Shown in pieces: positions 37,171-46,555 of a stretch of 64,000 nt of DNA. This DNA is from Saprospiraceae bacterium. Lineage in GTDB: Bacteria > Bacteroidota > Bacteroidia > Chitinophagales > Saprospiraceae. The notes beneath the pieces were generated by a model. The model saw only the letters and a list, made by a program, of their open reading frames with translations. It was not told where the DNA came from and did not search any database. The first letter of the stretch is position 1, and every line of letters starts with the position of its first letter. The DNA lies in assembly GCA_016718505.1 (NCBI GenBank), contig JADKDE010000001.1, positions 579,501 through 643,500 of the forward strand, read 5' to 3'. The position numbers and the translations under genes are program-made.

Positions 37171-39039
37171 TTATTTTTTCTGTAATATAAAAGATTTAAA
37201 CAGGGTATTTTCACCTACAATGATCATTGAATACAAGCCAGAAGGCAATGCTGATAAATCTAATTTCTGTGGTGGATTGAATAAACTTAAAATAACTCGC
37301 CCCTGAAAATCAAGAATAGTCAGTTCTTCGATAGAAAATTTTGCCTCAATATTTAAATATCTTTCGATTGGATTTGGGTAAACTTTTAAGTCCAATTCCT
37401 TAAGGTTGCTTATATTCAATATTTTGGTGTATGTGAATTTTCCATCAGCATCAATCTGTTTTAATCTATAGTAGGATTGTCCTACTAGGGGTTGTTCATC
37501 ACAATATTCATAATTTGAAAAATTGGCATTTTTACTTTTAATAAATCCAATTTTCTCAAACGATGTCCCGTCGGAGCCGCGTTCGATCTCAAATCCACGA
37601 CTATTCGTTTCCAACTCGGATTTCCAAGTCAATTGAACCGTTTTTTGAGGAGTTAAAATTGCTTTAAATTCTGAAAGTTTAATTGGTAAAAAAATTGCCT
37701 CAGGTTCAAAAATCCATATGTCAAGGACTCCATTGTTTCCTGTAAGGTCGCCATCGGTGGATTTTGAACTGCCAATAATTCTATTACCTAAAAGGTTAAA
37801 TTCAATGTCGAATGCTTTGTCTTCACCAGAACCACCATAGGTATTTTGTGACAGAATTGCCCCAGTGGATTTATTGAGAGTGGCTACCCATACATCATAG
37901 TCGCCTTTATAATCTGTTATATCACCACCAGAACCGTTTATCCAACCCGAGACGATAGGATTGTTGGCTGCATCTACCGCGACACAGGTTAACACATCGA
38001 AGGTGCCTAGACTTCCCACGCAATTAGTCCATTGCAAAGTTCCACTTGCATTCACACATACTACGAAGCCGTCACTTTCCCATACTCCACCATATTTATC
38101 GGTACAGTTTACATCAGTACTATTGGCATTCCCTACTGCGAATATAGTCCCATCACTCGCCACCGCCAAACCATGTCCTGCATCAAATGCATTCGTACCA
38201 CCATACATTCGACTCCATACCAAAGCTGTTCCGCTAGAATTTATCTTGGTGACGATCATATCTGTCATGCCCAACGGAATAGGAGAGGGCATAACGGGTA
38301 TGTCAGGAGATGCTCCTCTGCCGACTAAGACATAAGTATCATCGACAGCAGAATAAGCAACTGCAAACATTTCATCACCCCACGATCCTCCGAATAGGAG
38401 TTCAAACATTTTAGCGGCGGAGGTTGTATTTATCTTAAAAAACCAAGGACCAGCTAATCCTCCCGGGCTATTGATTCCAACTCCGTCATGTCCAACATTT
38501 GTATTTGCTACCATAGCCAGATTGCCATCTGGAGCAATAGCGACTGAAGCATAATTGGCTACGGATTCATCACCCAACGCTGTCCCATAACAGGCAGCCC
38601 AGACTATTGTTCCTGTCGGAGTTATTCTGAAAATGCATATATCCTTTCCACCTGGTTTGCTAGCAGGTAAATCTCCATCGGAAGCATTAGAATTAGAGTG
38701 CCCAACTACGATAAAATCACCTGTTGGCAATTGTTGAATGGTTGACCCTTGTTCGTCATTACTGCCTCCAATACATCGTTTCCATTCGATTGTGTTTGCA
38801 TTTGACATTTTTAATACAAAAATATCTGTTCCGCCATGATGCGCTTGCAATCCTCCAGAAATATCAAGATCGTTTGAACTAACTGTTGAGATAGAAATAT
38901 AACCACCATCCGAAGTCCTAACTATGTGATTTCCATAATCATCAAGAGTACCGCCATAGTTATTTTGCCATGTTACTTGAGAAAAGCAAACCATCGAATA
39001 TAAGTTTACTAATAGAAGGAGGAACAATTTTGATTTCAT
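37171..39039 (-). CDS. Secreted beta-propeller-like repeat protein with T9SS sorting domain
   Basis: A 622-residue protein. It has a signal peptide (LFLLLLVNLYSMVCFSQ) and about eight repeats of the form WxxxYGGxxxDxxxxIxxTxDGGYI, as in bacterial SBBP-like propellers (YGGTLDDYGN, CIGGSNDEQG, YGGTNAFDAG, YGGSGEDKAF). A beta-sandwich (VQLTWKSELETNSRGFEIE) and a type A T9SS C-terminal domain (LKVYPNPIERYLNIEA to FILQKK) follow. It would be secreted via SprA and anchored or released. The ligand is unknown. Confidence 0.88.
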   Translation of the reverse strand: MKSKLFLLLLVNLYSMVCFSQVTWQNNYGGTLDDYGNHIVRTSDGGYISISTVSSNDLDISGGLQAHHGGTDIFVLKMSNANTIEWKRCIGGSNDEQGSTIQQLPTGDFIVVGHSNSNASDGDLPASKPGGKDICIFRITPTGTIVWAACYGTALGDESVANYASVAIAPDGNLAMVANTNVGHDGVGINSPGGLAGPWFFKINTTSAAKMFELLFGGSWGDEMFAVAYSAVDDTYVLVGRGASPDIPVMPSPIPLGMTDMIVTKINSSGTALVWSRMYGGTNAFDAGHGLAVASDGTIFAVGNANSTDVNCTDKYGGVWESDGFVVCVNASGTLQWTNCVGSLGTFDVLTCVAVDAANNPIVSGWINGSGGDITDYKGDYDVWVATLNKSTGAILSQNTYGGSGEDKAFDIEFNLLGNRIIGSSKSTDGDLTGNNGVLDIWIFEPEAIFLPIKLSEFKAILTPQKTVQLTWKSELETNSRGFEIERGSDGTSFEKIGFIKSKNANFSNYEYCDEQPLVGQSYYRLKQIDADGKFTYTKILNISNLKELDLKVYPNPIERYLNIEAKFSIEELTILDFQGRVILSLFNPPQKLDLSALPSGLYSMIIVGENTLFKSFILQKK

Positions 39040-39346
39040 AATTTTGAATTTGACGTTATTAATATTGATTTTCTTGACTTAGTTATTTATTGTGGGATTT
39101 TATGTGATGCCTCGAGTTATTTTTATTAATAAATTGATATTAGCTGTATATATACTAGAAATCACCGATAGCAAACTGGATCCCCTTCTTCCCTTTTAAA
39201 TCCTTATATTGCGATAATATCCAAATTCGGTTTTTCATTTGAATAATACACTTTATAATTTAGATATATGTGCTATAAAATACAAACATCATTTATCCTA
39301 AATGGCTATTCAAATTTAAATTGAATCATGCTGAACGTAACCGAAA

Positions 39347-39380
39347 ATTGAGTAAACGGTCGAGTAATTGAGAAAACGGT
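39347..39380. promoter_or_regulatory. Direct repeat, probable LytTR regulator binding site
   Basis: ATTGAG-T/A-AAACGGT occurs twice, at 39347-39360 and 39367-39380: 13 of 14 bases are identical and the period is 20 bp (two helical turns). The reverse strand reads ACCGTTTAC and ACCGTTTTC, close to the direct-repeat sites bound by LytTR regulators such as AgrA. The site lies 57 bp upstream of the LytTR regulator's ATG, in the divergent intergenic region 39040-39437, which otherwise holds nothing I can identify. Confidence 0.5.
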
Positions 39381-39437
39381 TTTAATCTGCATGGATTAGA
39401 ATAAAACTAGGAGAAAAAAATATTTAAATCAAATAAA

Positions 39438-40178
39438 ATGAAAGCGGTAATTATTGATGATGAGCGTTTTGCCATTTCACTGCTAAGTAAAATGATAGTT
39501 GATAATTTTCCTGAAATTTCTGAATTAAAGACAACCAATCATCCCCTAGAAGGGATTGATTTGATAAATACATTTAAACCTGAAATACTGTTTATTGATA
39601 TCGAGATGCCCCATATGAATGGTTTTGAGCTGCTAAGCCAATTAGAAAATGCTGAGTCGATTAATGTAATATTTACAACAGCATACAATCAATATGCCAT
39701 CAAAGCGATTCGATTCAGCGCTCTGGATTATCTTTTAAAGCCGATCCAACTATCTGAATTGAAGGAAGCCATTTCTAGACATATCTTACAAAAAAATGAA
39801 AGAGTCAATCGCCTCGATCGCTATCACAACTTATTATACAATTTGAAGGGAGAAAACCAAAACAGGAAGCGAATAGCGATACACTCCTCAGATGGCAACT
39901 CCTTTGTAGAGATTTCTGAAATCATTTATCTTCAAGGAGACAATAACTATACTTATATTTTTACACAAAAGAAAAAATATGCATTGGCAAAAACGCTAAA
40001 GGAATTTGAAGAAATACTCAGTGAAGATGGATTTTTTAGATCCCATAAATCAATTATCGTAAACCTAAGTGAAATCAAGTCAATCGATGCCGACCAAATA
40101 ATTTTGAAAAATGACCTTCGAGTTGCTGTGTCGAGACGAAGGAAGCAAGAGCTAGAACTAGCATTATTATATAGGTAG
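39438..40178 (+). CDS. LytTR-family response regulator
   Basis: A 246-residue two-domain regulator. The receiver domain (1-120) has acidic D7/D8, phosphoacceptor D54 in FIDIEMP, T80/T81 and K101 (LLKP). The LytTR DNA-binding domain (about 140-246) contains SFVEISEIIYLQGDNNYTYI and FFRSHKSIIVNLSEI. These regulators usually pair with a LytS/YpdA-type sensor kinase, but none is in the window, so it is an orphan here. A direct repeat upstream suggests autoregulation. The large surface-protein gene begins 684 bp downstream on the same strand and is a possible target. Confidence 0.93.
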   Translation: MKAVIIDDERFAISLLSKMIVDNFPEISELKTTNHPLEGIDLINTFKPEILFIDIEMPHMNGFELLSQLENAESINVIFTTAYNQYAIKAIRFSALDYLLKPIQLSELKEAISRHILQKNERVNRLDRYHNLLYNLKGENQNRKRIAIHSSDGNSFVEISEIIYLQGDNNYTYIFTQKKKYALAKTLKEFEEILSEDGFFRSHKSIIVNLSEIKSIDADQIILKNDLRVAVSRRRKQELELALLYR

Positions 40179-40862
40179 TTTAAAGTACGGTTTCGTCATT
40201 TCTAATTAGACAATAATACGACCATATTCTGCTCTCTTTTTTGGTTTTGTTTTCAGATCTAGTGATAAAAACAGACTCCATACTAGATTAATTTGAGGTA
40301 TTTCTAGTTAAATTTTTTGTATTGTAAATGAGTAGTTCAATTCGAAAACCCATGGTTTTTACAAAAATCAGTAAAAGTATATTTGCTAGTGATTAGCAAA
40401 TTTCAATTGGATTGGCTACAAATTTGGACGAAAAAGCGGAATTTTTTAGGTTATTTTTTCATAACAAAATATATTATCGAATAAAAGTTAGGTTTGACAA
40501 TAAAGATATTATATAAAAAGCATTTTCGTAAAAAAATAAGGCAATAATCATAAAATTCAAACTATAAATATATTGTTAAAACCATGAAATGACAAATAAA
40601 AAACTATTTTGTGCTTAGAATTTGAATATTTATTTTATCAATATTAATAAAATAAATGGATAAGCCATTAAAAAATAGGCACTAAAGGTTTAGAATTTTT
40701 TATCATTTCAATTTTACCCAGAATGGTGTAAATGGTGCAAAAGCCAAATCAAATACATTTGCATTGATAAAACTAGATGACTCATTTGGATAACAATTTG
40801 TCCAAAGGTGTTATCATGGTTTATGCAAGAATTATTTTATTTTTTAACAATAACTTTATCTC
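40179..40862. other. Long AT-rich intergenic region before the dockerin/T9SS gene
   Basis: There is no gene of convincing length in these 684 bases. Items seen: a perfect 8-bp inverted repeat, ATTTGCTA-GTGAT-TAGCAAAT (40381-40401), and a TACATTTG -7-like box (40754-40761) about 100 bases before the ATG at 40863, without a clear -33 box. A 60-residue frame starting at 40808 overlaps the real gene and is rejected. The length suggests a regulated promoter or long leader for the surface protein. Confidence 0.4.
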
Positions 40863-43800
40863 ATGACAAAAATGAACAATTATTTTTTGAAGTGCAGAAG
40901 TTTAATGTTTTTGATGTTTATAGGAATTTCGAGCCTTTTACATCAAGGGTTATTGGCGCAGACAATGAATTGCTCCAATACAACAATTAATTTGTTGCCT
41001 GGAGAGTGTACTACCAATTTCTCCCCAAACATTATCTCTACTGCTGTAGCTCCTGGATATACATTATCTGGAGGTACTACTAACACGATTGGTACAATGG
41101 CCAATGGTGTTGTAACGCAGACGGGTGGACCTACTATTGGTACGCCTCTTTCAGCTGGATCCTATACATTGACTTTTAGTGCCACAGATCCAGGGTTAGT
41201 GGTTCCAACTGTTACTTGTTCTATGACAGTAACTGTTGTCAACTATGAAAACCAACCAGGCAATGTTGTCAATCACAGCTTATTGTGCAATCAATTAGCC
41301 AATATTGCATTGGATGAGGATTGTAGAGCACCTGTAACACCAGGAATGGTATTGGTTGGCGGACCTTATGCTTGTTTTAATCGATACCAAGTAACGGTGA
41401 TGAATACGAACGGTACGGTTGTACCTAGTGCAACGGTTACTTCAGCTCATTTAGGACAAACACTTCAGGTTAAAGTGACTGATCCTATCGTAGGAAATAC
41501 CTGCTGGGGATTTATCAAAGTGGAAGACAAAATGCCACCTAGATTTACTTGCAGAGATTATACTATACCTTGCACAGATACGAGAGATGCTAATAGTTTT
41601 AGACCCGCAATTATAGATAATTGTGGAACTGTTGTTAATATTAGATATAGCGAAACGATTCTTTCTTCTGATCAATGTAGTGGTCAATATTGGAGAGTAA
41701 TTAGAAGAATTTGGACAGCCGAAGATTCTTTTGGCAATACAGGTACTTGTACTCAGTATATCTATTATACAAGACTTTCAATCATTGGATTATCATGGCC
41801 TTCTCACTATGATGGAGTTTCTGTAGGAGCTTTACCAGTTTTAGAGTGTGGTGGTTCTTGGGATAGCAATGGAAACGGTTATCCAGATGTATCTGAAACG
41901 GGTACTCCAGGTGGAACGTCATGTAATATTCAAGCTACCCACAGAGATGAGGTGATTAAAGTATGTGGTGATGATGCTGGTACAACTGCTCTTGAAGGAA
42001 CTTTCAAAGTTTTAAGATTTTGGACTGTTTTGGATTGGTGTACAGGCGAGATTGCTTCACATCTGCAGCTAATCAAAGTGGGTGACCATGGAACTCCAAT
42101 TGTGACATGTCCAGTTTATCCAACTCGTCCATTGGCATTGGGAACAGGTGCGCCAGGTTCTTTGGTTGCTTCTCTTGGAAACAACGTTACATTGAGTACA
42201 GATTACAATTCTTGTACTGCATCTTATAACTTCCCACCAGCTACTGTTACTGATGGTTGCTCTAGTGTTATTAGAAGAGGTTGGTTAGTTGGTACAGATG
42301 TAGTTACTGGTCTTGAAGCATTTAGAATCAACACGAATGGTGGTATTGTTAGAAATATCCCAGTTGGAAATTACAGAGTATGTCATTTTATCGAAGATGA
42401 ATGTGATAATATCGGTACTTGTTGTTTTAATATAGCTGTAAGGGATTATGTATCTCCAGTAGCTATCTGTAAAACATATTTGACTATTGGCTTAGGTGAT
42501 AACGGAAGAGGAAGAATCCAAGCTACTGACTTTGACAACGGATCATATGACAATTGTGGTATCGTTACTTGGAGAGTTAGAAGAATGTCAGATCCTTGTC
42601 ATAGCCCAGCTATTACAACTTTTAGAGATACTGTTGCTTTCTGCTGTACAGATGTTAACAAGAAAATTGCAGTTGTAATGAGAGTTACTGATGCTAACGG
42701 AAATTACAATGAATGTATGGACTCAGTATTGGTACAAGACAAATTGCCACCAATCATCACATGTCCACCAGACATCAACATCGACTGTAGATATCCATAT
42801 GAACTAGGAAATCTAGGTATATTTGGAACCGTTGTTAACGGTGGAAATGGATCAAACTATGTATTTAGAGATAGTATTTTCATTGATGAGCGTTATGGTC
42901 ATATTGGCAGACATTCAGAAGGTCAGCAAGATAGAAGACATTTCGTAGGTGTAAATGGAATTGCTTATGATAACTGTTCATTGAATTTGGCTTATTCAGA
43001 ATCTCCAAGTATTTTCTGTAACAGAGGTTCTATCACAAGAAGATGGACAGCTTCTGATGCCGCTGGATCAAGATCATGCGTACAGTATATCAATATTTAC
43101 AATACTTATGAATTTAACGGAGCTGATTTTAATGTATTGACCGCAAGTAGCGGACAACCACCTTACGATGTGCCGTTCTCTAATTATAACAATACTAGAG
43201 ATTACAACTGGGATGATATGCACGATATCTACTGGCCAGCAGATTATACAACCAATCAGTGTGGAGCAGCTTTAGATACAGCCAATATTCCTTGGCCTTA
43301 CAAAAAGCCTTGGTTTAGAGAAGATATTTGTTCTAATGTAGGAGTAGGATATGATGACTGGTACTTTGATTTTGAAGTAGGTTCAAGTCAAGGATGTAAG
43401 AAAGTTATCAGAAAGTGGAAAGTTATCGACTGGTGCCAAAAAGACCAAGCGGGCAACTTTGCAACATGGATGTACGATCAAGTATTGGTGGTAATGAATT
43501 CTTTAGCTCCAAACTTTACAAATTGCGCACCTGTTTCATGGTGTCATAATGGTCCTGGTTGTGGTCCTCACTTCCAATCATTGACAATCACTGCTACTGA
43601 TGATTGTGATCCAGAAACTAAGTTGAGATACAGATATCAAGTAGATATTGACAACAATGGTACATTTGATTTCTTTGGTACAGGTTCTACTATTAATCCT
43701 GCATCTGGATGGCCATTAGGTACACACAGAGTTGTATGGGAAGTAGAAGATGGATGTGGAAACAAGGAAACTTGTACTCAAATAGTTACGATCAGAGATT

Positions 43801-45338
43801 GTAAGAAACCAAGTCCAGTATGTATCGAGTTGATTGCAGAATTGATGCCTACAACTTGTATGATCGAGCTTTGGGCGTCTGACTTTGTCGCTGCCAATAG
43901 CTCAAACGACAACTGCCCTGGTCCTTACAGATATACATTCGATGCAGCAGGAAATCAACCAAATAGAGTATTTACATTGGCTGACGTAGGTCGTGTACCA
44001 GTAAATATCTATATGTGGGATGCAGCAGGAAATTCTGATTTCTGTATTACTACAGCAACTATCCAAAACAATATGCCTTGTAATACTGGCGTAAGCAGAT
44101 TATTATCAGGAACAGTTAAGACTGAATTGAATACCGATGTAAAAGATACAAAAGTATCTGTCATGGATGCCAACAACAATGAGGTAAGCTACAGGATGTC
44201 CACTTCTACAGGTGAGTATGATTTTGGTGTAATGACTGCATCTAATCAGACTGTTGTACCAACGAGAGATGATAACCACAGAAATGGTATCAGCACAGCG
44301 GATATCATTGCGATCCAAAAGCATATCTTGGGAAGCCAAGCATTGTCAACTGGATACAAGATGATCGCAGCAGACGTTAACAAGTCTAATAGTATCACAG
44401 CGGCGGACTTAGTTGAATTGAGAAAATTGGTTTTATTCAAGATCGATAAATTCTCTAACAATACATCATTCAGATTCGTAGATAAAAAATACAATTTGAC
44501 AACTGGAAACGTATTTAGCACAAGCTTCCCTGAGAAAGCAACTTTGACAACTGCAGAAGTAAATAATGTGTTTGTTAATTTCGTAGCAGTGAAGGTTGGA
44601 GATGTTAATGATAACGCAGTAGTTAACTTGACTGGAACACCAGAAGAAAGAAGCGGAAAGACATTGTCATTCAATGTAGCAGAAGCTAATTACACAGCAG
44701 GTGAAACAGTAAAAGTAACAATGAACGCAGCATCATTCAACAATATCAACGGATATCAGTTTACAACAAACTTTGATAACCAAAGATTGGAATTCGTAGG
44801 ATTCGAAGCAGGTAAATTGAATGTAAATGATGATAACTTCGGATTTACAATGTTGGAAAGCGGTAAGATCACAACAAGCTGGTCAAACCCAACAGCAGTA
44901 AGCGTAAATGATAACGAAGGATTATTCACATTGGTATTCAAGGCTAGAAGCAACGGTACAGTAAGTGAAAGCGTTTACGCGACATCTGAAGTAACCACTG
45001 CCCAAGCATACAACGCAGCAGGAGAAACCTTGAACGTAGGATTGAACTTCATCGGAAAAGATGGTGTAAAAGTACAAGGCTTTGCATTGTACCAAAACCA
45101 ACCAAATCCATGGGGAACAGAAACATTGATTGGTTTCAACTTGCCAGAGTCTATGAAAGCAAAAGTTAGCATCTATGATGTTACAGGAAAAGTACTTAAA
45201 GTAGTAGAAAGAACTTTCAACAAAGGATACAACAGTGTAACTTTGAACAAAGGAGAACTTCCAGCTACTGGAGTTATGTACTATCAATTAGATGCAGCTG
45301 ATTTCAGCGCAGCTAAGAAAATGATTATACTTGAATAA
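40863..45338 (+). CDS. Giant secreted surface protein with HYR-like, dockerin-like and cohesin-like domains and T9SS sorting signal
   Basis: A 1491-residue protein. The signal peptide (LMFLMFIGISSLLHQGLLAQ) ends near residue 33. A long cysteine-rich region of HYR/Ig-like modules follows (for example PPIITCPPDINIDC, VSPVAICKTYLTI, CKKPSPVCIELIAEL). Near 1136-1195 is a dockerin-type calcium-binding pair (RNGISTADIIAIQKHI and DVNKSNSITAADLVELRKL). Near 1262-1400 is a cohesin-like beta-sandwich (YTAGETVKVTMNAASF, then INGYQFTTNFDNQRLEF). A type A sorting domain ends the chain (LYQNQPNPWGTETLIGFNL onward). A rho-independent terminator follows at 45373. Codon use is unusually uniform in the last third, as in highly expressed genes. 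Confidence 0.9.
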   Translation: MTKMNNYFLKCRSLMFLMFIGISSLLHQGLLAQTMNCSNTTINLLPGECTTNFSPNIISTAVAPGYTLSGGTTNTIGTMANGVVTQTGGPTIGTPLSAGSYTLTFSATDPGLVVPTVTCSMTVTVVNYENQPGNVVNHSLLCNQLANIALDEDCRAPVTPGMVLVGGPYACFNRYQVTVMNTNGTVVPSATVTSAHLGQTLQVKVTDPIVGNTCWGFIKVEDKMPPRFTCRDYTIPCTDTRDANSFRPAIIDNCGTVVNIRYSETILSSDQCSGQYWRVIRRIWTAEDSFGNTGTCTQYIYYTRLSIIGLSWPSHYDGVSVGALPVLECGGSWDSNGNGYPDVSETGTPGGTSCNIQATHRDEVIKVCGDDAGTTALEGTFKVLRFWTVLDWCTGEIASHLQLIKVGDHGTPIVTCPVYPTRPLALGTGAPGSLVASLGNNVTLSTDYNSCTASYNFPPATVTDGCSSVIRRGWLVGTDVVTGLEAFRINTNGGIVRNIPVGNYRVCHFIEDECDNIGTCCFNIAVRDYVSPVAICKTYLTIGLGDNGRGRIQATDFDNGSYDNCGIVTWRVRRMSDPCHSPAITTFRDTVAFCCTDVNKKIAVVMRVTDANGNYNECMDSVLVQDKLPPIITCPPDINIDCRYPYELGNLGIFGTVVNGGNGSNYVFRDSIFIDERYGHIGRHSEGQQDRRHFVGVNGIAYDNCSLNLAYSESPSIFCNRGSITRRWTASDAAGSRSCVQYINIYNTYEFNGADFNVLTASSGQPPYDVPFSNYNNTRDYNWDDMHDIYWPADYTTNQCGAALDTANIPWPYKKPWFREDICSNVGVGYDDWYFDFEVGSSQGCKKVIRKWKVIDWCQKDQAGNFATWMYDQVLVVMNSLAPNFTNCAPVSWCHNGPGCGPHFQSLTITATDDCDPETKLRYRYQVDIDNNGTFDFFGTGSTINPASGWPLGTHRVVWEVEDGCGNKETCTQIVTIRDCKKPSPVCIELIAELMPTTCMIELWASDFVAANSSNDNCPGPYRYTFDAAGNQPNRVFTLADVGRVPVNIYMWDAAGNSDFCITTATIQNNMPCNTGVSRLLSGTVKTELNTDVKDTKVSVMDANNNEVSYRMSTSTGEYDFGVMTASNQTVVPTRDDNHRNGISTADIIAIQKHILGSQALSTGYKMIAADVNKSNSITAADLVELRKLVLFKIDKFSNNTSFRFVDKKYNLTTGNVFSTSFPEKATLTTAEVNNVFVNFVAVKVGDVNDNAVVNLTGTPEERSGKTLSFNVAEANYTAGETVKVTMNAASFNNINGYQFTTNFDNQRLEFVGFEAGKLNVNDDNFGFTMLESGKITTSWSNPTAVSVNDNEGLFTLVFKARSNGTVSESVYATSEVTTAQAYNAAGETLNVGLNFIGKDGVKVQGFALYQNQPNPWGTETLIGFNLPESMKAKVSIYDVTGKVLKVVERTFNKGYNSVTLNKGELPATGVMYYQLDAADFSAAKKMIILE

Positions 45339-45372
45339 TAGAATCTAGGTTCTAGAAATTCAAAGAAAGAGC

Positions 45373-45402
45373 AGAGCCTCGACGCAAGTCGGGGCTCTTT
45401 TT
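45373..45402 (+). terminator. Rho-independent terminator of the surface-protein gene
   Basis: An 11-bp stem (AGAGCCTCGAC / GTCGGGGCTCT with one mismatch) closed by a GCAA tetraloop and followed by TTTTT, 35 bases after the stop codon. Confidence 0.85.
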
Positions 45403-45418
45403 GTTTGTGGATTTAATG

Positions 45419-45539
45419 GAGCGCATAAGGCGGATGGAGGACGACGCAGTCGGTCTCGTCCAGAGGGCGAGACTGGACTCCGGAATACGCCGACCCCGAA
45501 CCGTAGGGGAGGGGATATGCCCTAAAAATAATTGACTGG
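45419..45539 (+). repeat. GC-rich structured intergenic repeat, copy B
   Basis: Begins GCGCATAAGGCGGATGGAGG. It has a GTCTCG/CGAGAC stem, the core CTCCGGAATACGCCGACC, a CCCC/GGGG stem and the end GGGGATATGCCC followed by TAAAAATAATTGACTGG. The core and the tail, out to 45539, are nearly identical to copy C, 1.1 kb downstream. Confidence 0.7.
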
Positions 45540-45610
45540 CTAGACAAAATCACAATTACGCAAAATATCAAATCTGTCCCACTTTTGGCAAATCCGTGTT
45601 GGCAATTGTG

Positions 45611-45772
45611 TTATTTTAATACTGTCAATTCCGTGATTTTAAGTTGATACTTTTCTCTTATTTTTTGCATTTCTTGTTTCAATAATTCTGGATGTTTCCA
45701 ATACTTTTCGCTTAATTTTTCACGAATTTCTCTCATCATTTTTACAGCGTCAAAAGTTTTATTCTGTTCCAT
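45611..45772 (-). CDS. Small protein overlapping the PIN toxin gene, probable antitoxin
   Basis: A 53-residue frame starting at the ATG at 45772, inside the 3' end of the PIN gene (14-base overlap), and ending at TAA 45611-45613. The product begins MEQNKTFDAVKMMREIREKL and is charged and helical, a pattern seen in small partners of PIN-domain toxins. The overlap implies translational coupling. The toxin-first order is less common than antitoxin-first. The antitoxin role is inference from position and composition. Confidence 0.65.
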   Translation of the reverse strand: MEQNKTFDAVKMMREIREKLSEKYWKHPELLKQEMQKIREKYQLKITELTVLK

Positions 45773-46226
45773 CGTTTGTTGTATTTAAAATTTCTCTTGG
45801 AGTCCTAATTTCTATCATTTTATATCCAAGTTTTAAATTAATAGAGTTGTAAAGCCTAATTCTGTTTATGTTTACAATATGCTTAAAATTCCAACTAGCT
45901 AAAACGTCAGCGTTATTAAGTGTTGCTAATGCAATATGTAGAGCATCATTATAACTTTTATTTGTTAAAGCTCCTTCGTATATATATGTTTCAGCTAGTT
46001 TTATTGCTTCATCATTCACTCCAATTGAAATGATTTGTTCTTTTGGAAGTTCGTCTATTTTATTCCGAATTTCATCTCTTGCAAATTCCAATTCTTGAAT
46101 TGTTAAGTCTGATAGCATAATTCTTTTTGAACCTTCCTGATATTCAACAAAGAGTGCCAATGACCATTCTTTAAATTCAATATCAAAACAACCTCCAATA
46201 GTTGATGTATCTGCGTAAACTTTCAT
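45759..46226 (-). CDS. PIN-domain protein (VapC-like toxin candidate)
   Basis: A 155-residue protein with the PIN nuclease pattern: an N-terminal acidic strand MKVYADTSTIGG (D6), a middle LSDLTIQELE (D80 and E84), and a late YNDALHIALATLNNADVLASWNFKHI with the conserved acidic and NFKH positions. PIN toxins cut RNA, commonly tRNA or rRNA. It overlaps a 53-residue gene downstream. A TAACTTTG -7-like box (46238-46231, minus) lies just before its start. The pair sits in a patch bracketed by repeat copies B and C. Confidence 0.8.
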   Translation of the reverse strand: MKVYADTSTIGGCFDIEFKEWSLALFVEYQEGSKRIMLSDLTIQELEFARDEIRNKIDELPKEQIISIGVNDEAIKLAETYIYEGALTNKSYNDALHIALATLNNADVLASWNFKHIVNINRIRLYNSINLKLGYKMIEIRTPREILNTTNDGTE

Positions 46227-46261
46227 AGAACAAAGTTAATCAATTTTTATTCAATTAGTAA

Positions 46262-46363
46262 TGGTGGAGTGTGCAGGAAACGAGCCTGCCCTTAACCTTC
46301 TGTCCAGGCAATCAAATTAAATTCAATGACTAAGTAATTAGGAGCACGAAACCATTCACTCCA
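46262..46363 (-). other. tRNA-like fold, possibly a degenerate tRNA
   Basis: On the minus strand a 7-bp stem TGGAGTG/CACTCCA encloses about 85 bases, and CCA follows the 3' side directly. Next to it is a T-arm-like hairpin, GCAGG-CTCGTTT-CCTGC (5-bp stem, 7-base loop). The loop departs from TTCRA and no convincing anticodon arm is visible, so it is not called a tRNA. It may be a decayed tRNA, an integration-site remnant or a chance fold. With copy C it occupies the 509-base gap 46227-46735, which has no gene. Confidence 0.3.
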
Positions 46364-46555
46364 CGAAGGCTACTCCATAACTTAAACTTAAAAAAAAACA
46401 GCCTACTTTTTGTCTATTATACCTAATTTCAATTAGCTACGGTCTGCAAGAATTCTGTCTAACGTCAAAAGATGTTGTTGATAATCAATGGTTTATTTTT
46501 TTTTCGTTAGCAAAAAAGTTATTTTCTCTCGAAAAATGGGGAATTACTGCCAACG

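Noticed and set aside
39361..40178. LytTR regulator plus giant surface protein as an immunity or bacteriocin system
   Set aside because: No transporter, leader peptide or sensor kinase is present; only a regulatory link can be suggested.
44246..44674. A 142-codon minus-strand frame within the giant surface-protein gene
   Set aside because: It is antisense to the dockerin and linker region, and its low-complexity product arises from the biased codon use of the real gene.
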